11,324 nt of DNA from Oceanospirillaceae bacterium (GTDB taxonomy: Bacteria > Pseudomonadota > Gammaproteobacteria > Pseudomonadales > Balneatricaceae), in the NCBI GenBank assembly GCA_003523085.1, contig DPHD01000050.1, positions 1 through 11,324 of the forward strand, in the 5' to 3' direction. Positions 7,076 through 11,324 of the stretch are shown here, in pieces. Position numbers and translations under genes: made by a program. How positions within the stretch are numbered: position 1 is the stretch's first letter; each line of letters starts with the position of its first letter. Under the pieces are notes generated by a model. It saw nothing but the letters and a program-made list of their open reading frames with translations, did not search any database and was not told the DNA's origin.

Positions 7076-8779
7076 TTATAACCACCAATATACGTTTTGC
7101 ACCAGTAGCACTAAAGCCAACATAAGGCACAGGCTTTGCCAAACCGTCACGGGGTAACGCTCTACTAAGGGGATGTCGTCGGCCCGCATTAGGTGGTTGG
7201 AGGGGGTTGTGAAATCTTGCCAAAATTCAGACATGGCAGGGTAACGGTGTCTGGGATCTGGGCTTAGTGCTTTGTTAAAGCAGGCATTGAGCCAGTGTGG
7301 CAGGTCACTTCTTGAAGTATAAATCGGCCGGTAGCGAAACTCACTTAAGCGACGATAACGCTGCCAGTGATTAGGTGTTTGGGCAAAAGGCGCGTGTCCA
7401 GTGAGTAATTCATAGGCAATGACAACTATGGCGTAATGGTCTGGTTGTTGGCATGGAGAACCTAATATGAGCTCGGGTGCAGCATACTCTAAGGCCCCAA
7501 CACGCTCCTCTACATGGGTGTTTAAACCGGCGACCGCCACACTCCCATAGTCTATGAGTACTAACTTTTGATCTGCCTGTATGATGATGTTCTCTGGCCT
7601 TAAGTCCCTATGCTGCACACCGAGACGATGCAGTGAGCGTACGGCTCGAATTAGTTGCTTAATGATATCTCGAACATTGTCTAAACTGGCGTTTGGATGG
7701 TCGTACATCCACTGGCGCAGGCTGGTGCCTGGCACATACTCCAACAATATATAATTGGCACTAGGCGTGTTGGGCTTTTCATAACCATGCATTAACTGTG
7801 GGTGCTTAACGTTGTTGGCCACCCAGGCTTCTCGAACAAGGGCAGACATCGCCAAGGGGTCATCACGTAACCCAATCGAAAGGGCCTTGAGCACAAGGGT
7901 GCTGCCAGAATGCAGGCACAGTACCTTGTATACCACGCTGCGAGGCGTTGCGGAGATCACGTCCAGTACTTTGAAACCATCAAGGCTCTGGCCCAGCGAG
8001 AGCGCTGGTGCGATAGGTAAGAGAGCGGGGTCTTGCAATTGATCATTCACGCTAACAGGTGGTAATTCATCTACGCGTAACAACACGGCGGTCATGTTGT
8101 CTTTACTACCTTGTTCTGCAGACCACTCAACTAATTGTTGGGCGCGCGCATCTAAATCAACTTCAGATAAGCTTGCGTTGTAATAGGATAGTTGTGCAGG
8201 AGTGACCGATTGGTGTACCCCGTCTGTGGTTAGTAACACGCCATCACCTTGGCGTAATTGGTGACTCGAAAAATCAATCTGAACATTGGGGCCCGCACCG
8301 ATAGCGCGATGCAACACCTGGTTGCTGCCCACCCAAGTACAATGATCGTGGGTTAATTGTTGCAGCTGGCCATCGCGGTATAGGTATGCGCGGCTGTCTC
8401 CAACATGAAATATATGTAGCCGGGTGTTTTGTATGATTGCTGCAGTAAAGGTAGTTAAACGTTGTTGTTCTATGCGTTGATCGGTTTGGTCTGGTCGATA
8501 CAACCAACGGTTGAGGCCGGTTAGCACTTGTCCTACCGATTGTTCCGCTCTCCATGTTTTAGGTGTATTAAAATAGTCTTGCATAAACCCGGCAACGCAA
8601 GCTTGGCTAGCTAGTTGGCCATCCTTGCAGTGGCTTACACCATCGGCGACAACGGCCACCATACCTTTATGGCCAGCGGCATTGAGATTATCTCCGCGCA
8701 CCGCAAAGGCATCCTGATTAATGGGCTGTTGGCCGCGGTGACTATAACTGCCAATACTTATTCTGAGTTGCTGTGACAC
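7076..8779 (-). CDS. Bifunctional PP2C phosphatase / Ser-Thr protein kinase with C-terminal membrane anchor
   Basis: A 567-residue fusion. The N-terminal PP2C domain (about 1-240) has NQDAF (Asp23), ADGVSH (Asp46), HVGDSRAY (Asp128), TTDGVH (Asp186) and SKDN (Asp227), the complete metal-binding set. An eukaryotic-like kinase domain (about 268-525) has the ATP lysine Lys298, Glu317, the catalytic loop HRDLRPEN (Asp392), metal-binding Asp410 in IDYG and APE at 434-436. The glycine-rich loop is replaced by SATPRSVVY, and the usual catalytic-loop Lys is Arg394. A single hydrophobic helix ends the protein (about 545-566), so both domains should face the cytoplasm. It starts with GTG at 8779-8777, 12 nt after the transporter stop, with a weak AGGCGG site. 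It is co-transcribed with the transporter. The same protein type occupies this place in Pseudomonas nas clusters (recalled); its substrate is unknown. Confidence 0.9.
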   Translation of the reverse strand: MSQQLRISIGSYSHRGQQPINQDAFAVRGDNLNAAGHKGMVAVVADGVSHCKDGQLASQACVAGFMQDYFNTPKTWRAEQSVGQVLTGLNRWLYRPDQTDQRIEQQRLTTFTAAIIQNTRLHIFHVGDSRAYLYRDGQLQQLTHDHCTWVGSNQVLHRAIGAGPNVQIDFSSHQLRQGDGVLLTTDGVHQSVTPAQLSYYNASLSEVDLDARAQQLVEWSAEQGSKDNMTAVLLRVDELPPVSVNDQLQDPALLPIAPALSLGQSLDGFKVLDVISATPRSVVYKVLCLHSGSTLVLKALSIGLRDDPLAMSALVREAWVANNVKHPQLMHGYEKPNTPSANYILLEYVPGTSLRQWMYDHPNASLDNVRDIIKQLIRAVRSLHRLGVQHRDLRPENIIIQADQKLVLIDYGSVAVAGLNTHVEERVGALEYAAPELILGSPCQQPDHYAIVVIAYELLTGHAPFAQTPNHWQRYRRLSEFRYRPIYTSRSDLPHWLNACFNKALSPDPRHRYPAMSEFWQDFTTPSNHLMRADDIPLVERYPVTVWQSLCLMLALVLLVQNVYWWL

Positions 8780-8791
8780 GCTGTCCGCCTG

Positions 8792-10258
8792 TTAACTAAT
8801 TTTTATCATCACCACGCTACCGTCATCGGCTGCTTCCATCATGTGACCTTTAGGTTCGCGCAAAAGCAGCAGCGTAACTAACCCCAGAACTGCGGTGCTG
8901 CTCATTAACATAAAAAATTCAGCGTAGGTTAAGCTGGTGAGCATAGTGAGGTAAAAGACAGCTCCTACATTACCATAAGCGCCAGTTAAGCCGGCGATTT
9001 GCCCTGTGAGTCGGCGTTTGATCAGTGGCACAATGGAAAATACAGCACCCTCTCCGGCTTGCACAAAAAAGGAACATAACATGGTGCAAATAACGGCTAA
9101 GTAGAGTGGCCATTGTGTATTAATTGTCGACATGGCGGCATAGCCGATAGCCAATCCAGAGGTAAGTAGTAATAGCGTTCTTTTGCGACCATATCGATCA
9201 CTCAACCAGCCACCTCCGGGCCGAGACATAAGGTTCATGAAGGCATAAGTTGAAGCCACTAAACCGGCTACAACAAGGTCTAAGGAAAAGGTCTCTGCAA
9301 AAAATATAGGTAGCATGGAGACTACGGCTAATTCCGAGCCAAAGGTAGCGAAATAGAGTACGTTGAGTACCGCGACTTGTTTGAACTCATAATGATCATG
9401 TACTTCTATTTGGTTGGTGAAAAGTCGGTGGTTTGCTCGGTATGTAGACCAAATGTCGTACCCTAAAATCGACACCAATATAATGTATACCAGCATTGCG
9501 CTGGATGGGGACAAAAGGCCTACAGTGGGGGAAGATAACTTCCAGGTTAGCATGCACAGGGCCAGATATAAGGGTATTTTCATAACCAGCAAAAGGTAGT
9601 AATCACCTCGAGTAGACACTTCTAGCCCACCCAAATTGCGGGCCTTAAAATAAGTGCCGCCCTTTGGCGTGTCGGTTACCTGGGTCCACCAGATAGCACT
9701 GAAGCCTAGGCTTAATATACCCGTCATAGTAATGGCCCAGCGCCAGCCGTTGTCACCGCCCAACCACAAAGCCAAGGCGGGTAAGCTCATGGCCGCAGCG
9801 GCAGAACCGAAATTACCCCAGCCACCATAGATACCTTCTGCGATGCCTAATTCATGGGCAGGAAACCATTCGCTCACCATACGAATGCCCACTACAAAGC
9901 CCGCTCCTACAAAACCTAGCGCCAAACGTGACCAGGCCAAGGTGGTAAAGTCATTACCCCAGGCAAATATAAAGCAGGGTAGGCTTACGACGGCCAGCAA
10001 CGCGCTGTAAGTGATACGCGGTCCGTAGCGGTCCGTAAGCATACCAATTACAATGCGCGCAGGTATGGTGAGAGCCACGTTAAGCACAAGTAAGGTGCTA
10101 ACCTGGGATTTGGTTAAGCTTAACGATGCGCTAATCATACCCATCAGAGGCGCATGGTTGAACCACACCACAAATGAGAGAAAGAAGGCCATCCAGCTCA
10201 TGTGCAAAATTTTAGTTTTACCTTGGAAAGACAATAACTTGAGTGTCTTTGCTGCCAT
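8792..10258 (-). CDS. narK: Nitrate/nitrite transporter of the NNP family (NarK/NrtP/NasA type)
   Basis: Inner-membrane major-facilitator protein, 488 residues, importing nitrate (possibly also exchanging nitrite) for the assimilatory reductases. Both NNP nitrate signatures are present: IYGGWGNFGSAAAAM (143-157) and TGAYGNVGAVF (425-435). The two substrate-binding arginines expected by analogy with NarK fall at Arg68 (IPARIV) and Arg346 (MSRPGGG), and MFS loop motifs occur at DRYGP (76-80) and DRYGRKR (354-360). Besides twelve helices, two extra hydrophobic stretches (219-239, 254-272) sit in the central loop. The ATG at 10258 has GAGG 8 nt upstream. It follows an ANTAR-type leader and terminator 3' of nasT and precedes the kinase by 12 nt. 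Some Pseudomonas annotations call this gene nasA; narK or nrtP avoids confusion with the reductase. Confidence 0.93.
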   Translation of the reverse strand: MAAKTLKLLSFQGKTKILHMSWMAFFLSFVVWFNHAPLMGMISASLSLTKSQVSTLLVLNVALTIPARIVIGMLTDRYGPRITYSALLAVVSLPCFIFAWGNDFTTLAWSRLALGFVGAGFVVGIRMVSEWFPAHELGIAEGIYGGWGNFGSAAAAMSLPALALWLGGDNGWRWAITMTGILSLGFSAIWWTQVTDTPKGGTYFKARNLGGLEVSTRGDYYLLLVMKIPLYLALCMLTWKLSSPTVGLLSPSSAMLVYIILVSILGYDIWSTYRANHRLFTNQIEVHDHYEFKQVAVLNVLYFATFGSELAVVSMLPIFFAETFSLDLVVAGLVASTYAFMNLMSRPGGGWLSDRYGRKRTLLLLTSGLAIGYAAMSTINTQWPLYLAVICTMLCSFFVQAGEGAVFSIVPLIKRRLTGQIAGLTGAYGNVGAVFYLTMLTSLTYAEFFMLMSSTAVLGLVTLLLLREPKGHMMEAADDGSVVMIKIS

Positions 10259-10283
10259 TTAAACTACCTCGGTGATAACTCAT

Positions 10284-10325
10284 AAAAAAAGGCGCCAACA
10301 CCCCTTAGAGTGTTAAAGCGCCTTT
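10284..10325 (-). terminator. Intrinsic terminator in the nasT-transporter leader (attenuator)
   Basis: On the minus strand AAAGGCGC (10325-10318) pairs over 8 bp with GCGCCTTT (10295-10288). Inside, after an asymmetric internal loop, AACAC pairs with GTGTT (10314-10310 with 10301-10297). The outer stem is followed directly by seven more T (10290-10284 read along the minus strand, three shared with the stem). It ends 25 nt before the transporter start, so by default it would separate nasT from the downstream genes. Confidence 0.85.
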
Positions 10326-10363
10326 GCTTTAAAAAAATAGTGTTATAGAGCCAGTAGCTCAAT
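10313..10363 (-). ncRNA. ANTAR-type antiterminator RNA (tandem hairpins) targeted by NasT
   Basis: The second hairpin (10332-10313, minus strand) is TTAAAGC, loop AAAGGC, GCTTTAA: a perfect 7-bp stem with a six-base loop having A at position 1 and G at position 4, the published hallmark of ANTAR-bound RNAs. It uses bases of the left arm of the terminator, so the two folds exclude each other. A first hairpin (10363-10345) has ATTGAGC/GCTCTAT with one U-U mismatch and a five-base loop; it fits the tandem arrangement but lacks the ideal hexaloop. The 12-nt linker contains seven T in a row. The location right after nasT and before the transporter supports control by NasT. Confidence 0.75.
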
Positions 10364-10370
10364 AGTGGGT

Positions 10371-10934
10371 TTAACTTGTCAATATCGCTTGTGCTAGTTC
10401 TCCTAACGTTTCACCACGAGCCATGGCCAATTTTTGCATTGTGGCATGGGCTCGCTTTTCACTAATGCCTTGTTGCTGCATGAGCTTGCCTTTAGCGCGG
10501 TTGATAAGTTTCAAATCGTGCAACTTTAACTGCAGCTGCTTTACATGCTGCTGTTTTCGTAGGCTTGACGTATGCCTAGCCATAGCAACCTTGAGTAATG
10601 AGGGTATCCTCTCATGAGATAGGGGCCCAACATGGAGCAGTGAAACATCAGCATTGACCAAACTTTCGATGGTGGCATCATCGCCCTGTGTAAGCATGAT
10701 TAACGTGGCATGGTTGGTGCAATCGATATGATGGGTAATATATTCGAGCTGCTGCACAGACATCTCTAGCTGGGCTATAACTAGTGTATCGGACAAGTGC
10801 GCTGTGGAGCTCATTAGTTGACCCCATTGGGTGGCTTTACACTGGTAACCACAGGACTCAATGGCAGATGCAATTGGCGTGCAGGGTGTTTGTTGGTCTA
10901 GCACAAGCCTCACTGTTTTACTATTTGGTTTCAC
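10371..10934 (-). CDS. nasT: NasT: ANTAR-domain RNA-binding antiterminator with receiver-like N-terminus
   Basis: A 187-residue regulator that should bind the leader RNA just downstream of its own gene and block termination, allowing transporter and kinase expression. Residues 1-120 resemble a CheY-like fold, but the expected phosphoacceptor strand reads TLVIAQLEM with no aspartate, so phosphorylation is unlikely. The C-terminal ANTAR domain (about 135-187) is clear: INRAKGKLMQQQGISEKRAHATMQKLA and a final LGELAQAIL. The start is the GTG at 10934-10932, preceded by AGGGA with a 5-nt gap. The frame stays open to a TTG at 10994, but a sigma-54 promoter lies inside that extension, so the longer form would begin upstream of transcription. 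In known systems nitrate sensing is by NasS, which sequesters NasT; no nasS gene is adjacent. It lacks the NIT domain of NasR. Confidence 0.88.
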   Translation of the reverse strand: MKPNSKTVRLVLDQQTPCTPIASAIESCGYQCKATQWGQLMSSTAHLSDTLVIAQLEMSVQQLEYITHHIDCTNHATLIMLTQGDDATIESLVNADVSLLHVGPLSHERIPSLLKVAMARHTSSLRKQQHVKQLQLKLHDLKLINRAKGKLMQQQGISEKRAHATMQKLAMARGETLGELAQAILTS

Positions 10935-10970
10935 ATATGTCCCTAGCTTAGTTACTAAAGAAGGAATTAA

Positions 10971-10987
10971 TGCAGGTTCTGTGCCAA
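10971..10987 (-). promoter_or_regulatory. Sigma-54 (RpoN) promoter of nasT
   Basis: The minus strand reads TTGGCACAGAACCTGCA against the consensus YTGGCACGNNNNTTGCA: two mismatches, with the invariant GG (10985-10984) and GC (10973-10972) exactly 10 nt apart. Transcription should start near 10960, leaving a 26-nt leader with AGGGA before the GTG at 10934. This fixes the nasT start. Confidence 0.8.
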
Positions 10988-11080
10988 ATAACAAAAACTA
11001 AGGAATAGCGAGCGTATAGCTAAGGTTCATGGGATTGTTTGAATGTTTATAGCGCAATTTAGTTTAATGTTTTTTGCTTT

Positions 11081-11097
11081 TGCACTGTTGTTGTGCG
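11081..11097 (-). promoter_or_regulatory. NtrC (NR-I) enhancer site for the nasT promoter
   Basis: The plus strand reads TGCACTGTTGTTGTGCG, containing GCAC-N7-GTGC (11082-11096), the NtrC dyad. Its centre (11089) is 117 bp upstream of the -12 C of the nasT sigma-54 promoter, about -129 from the predicted start. The AT-rich stretch between the two (11050-11080) could help bending. No second strong site is visible, whereas many NtrC enhancers have two. Confidence 0.7.
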
Positions 11098-11210
11098 AGC
11101 ACGGTAGCCCCCTGACATGAGATTAGAGCTTGGTATGTGTCAGAGAGATTGTTTCTTGCATGTTCTTTGTTTGATCGAGGATATGGCTGATTGTTAATAA
11201 ATCCGGCCTG

Positions 11211-11231
11211 AGGTAGACCATGGGTAGACCA
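11211..11231. repeat. Short tandem direct repeat GGTAGACCA
   Basis: GGTAGACCA occurs at 11212-11220 and again at 11223-11231, a period of 11 bp, immediately beyond the tRNA terminator. It could be a small protein-binding repeat or chance; nothing else of a mobile element is visible beside it. Confidence 0.35.
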
Positions 11232-11233
11232 AC

Positions 11234-11270
11234 AAAAAAGAGTTAGTAGGCACTAACCTACTAACTCTTT
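11234..11270 (-). terminator. Intrinsic terminator of the tRNA transcript
   Basis: A perfect 14-bp inverted repeat, AAAGAGTTAGTAGG (11237-11250) against CCTACTAACTCTTT (11257-11270), with a 6-nt loop. On the minus strand it ends in six T (11239-11234), three of them in the stem, 5 nt after the tRNA CCA end. It should insulate the nasT regulatory region from tRNA transcription. Confidence 0.9.
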
Positions 11271-11275
11271 GAATA

Positions 11276-11324
11276 TGGTGGGCCTGGTCAGATTTGAACT
11301 GACGACCAAAGGATTATGAGTCCT
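11276..11324 (-). tRNA. tRNA with CAT anticodon, 3' part only (probably tRNA-Ile2; Met possible)
   Basis: Read on the minus strand: anticodon stem and loop AAGGA-CTCATAA-TCCTT (anticodon CAT at 11318-11316, outermost stem base beyond the edge), variable loop, T arm GTCAG-TTCAAAT-CTGAC, acceptor strand CAGGCCC, discriminator A and an encoded CCA (11278-11276). The 5' acceptor strand and D arm lie off the right edge. The 3' acceptor strand predicts C4-G69 and C5-G68, which are TilS recognition pairs of the lysidine-modified tRNA-Ile2, whereas elongator tRNA-Met in E. coli has U4-A69 and A5-U68. I therefore favour isoleucine, with moderate certainty; that it is a CAT tRNA is firm. Confidence 0.88.

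Noticed and set aside
10053..10617. Plus-strand frames opposite the transporter and nasT
   Set aside because: Antisense to well-supported genes; the sequences are Cys/Ser-rich shadow translations.
1..11324. CRISPR array, insertion sequence or prophage
   Set aside because: No regularly spaced repeats, transposase, integrase or phage genes are visible; the tRNA has no recognisable attachment duplicate in the window.

Overview
The window is a nitrate-assimilation gene cluster from what looks like a gammaproteobacterium, probably Pseudomonas-related or Oceanospirillales/Cellvibrio-like. This rests on the gene order and protein families, on base composition near 50% GC judged by eye, and on sigma-54/NtrC-type regulatory sites. 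I cannot name a species. From memory, the order nitrate reductase, nirD, nirB, PP2C-kinase, nitrate transporter, nasT matches the Pseudomonas aeruginosa PA1779-PA1786 block. Unlike that block, no nasS lies next to nasT here and no cobA follows the reductase.

Layout, left to right. The first ~720 bases hold the N-terminal part of an ArgE-type M20 deacetylase on the minus strand, running off the left edge. Its start codon lies 5 nt after the C-terminal end of a DUF1028-like gene that has lost most of its 5' portion. From about 956 to 1198 there is no intact gene, only fragments and two small hairpins. All the main genes are on the minus strand, so they are transcribed right to left: nasT (10934-10371), narK-type transporter (10258-8792), PP2C/Ser-Thr kinase fusion (8779-7076), nirB (6781-4256), nirD (4241-3876) and nasA (3883-1199). 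At the right edge lies the 3' part of a CAT-anticodon tRNA followed by its own terminator.

How the parts work together. The transporter brings nitrate or nitrite in. NasA (molybdopterin nitrate reductase) makes nitrite and NirBD (siroheme nitrite reductase) makes ammonium. Control is written in the DNA at three points. There are two matching NtrC-site plus sigma-54 promoter modules, one before nasT and one before nirB, both with the enhancer centre exactly 117 bp upstream of the -12 C. Between nasT and the transporter there is an ANTAR-type leader RNA in which an A1/G4 hexaloop hairpin overlaps the left arm of an intrinsic terminator. The simplest reading is that nitrogen limitation fires both promoters, while NasT decides by antitermination whether the transporter and kinase are also made. 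The membrane-anchored kinase/phosphatase sits inside this regulon with no obvious role in the chemistry and is the least understood protein here.
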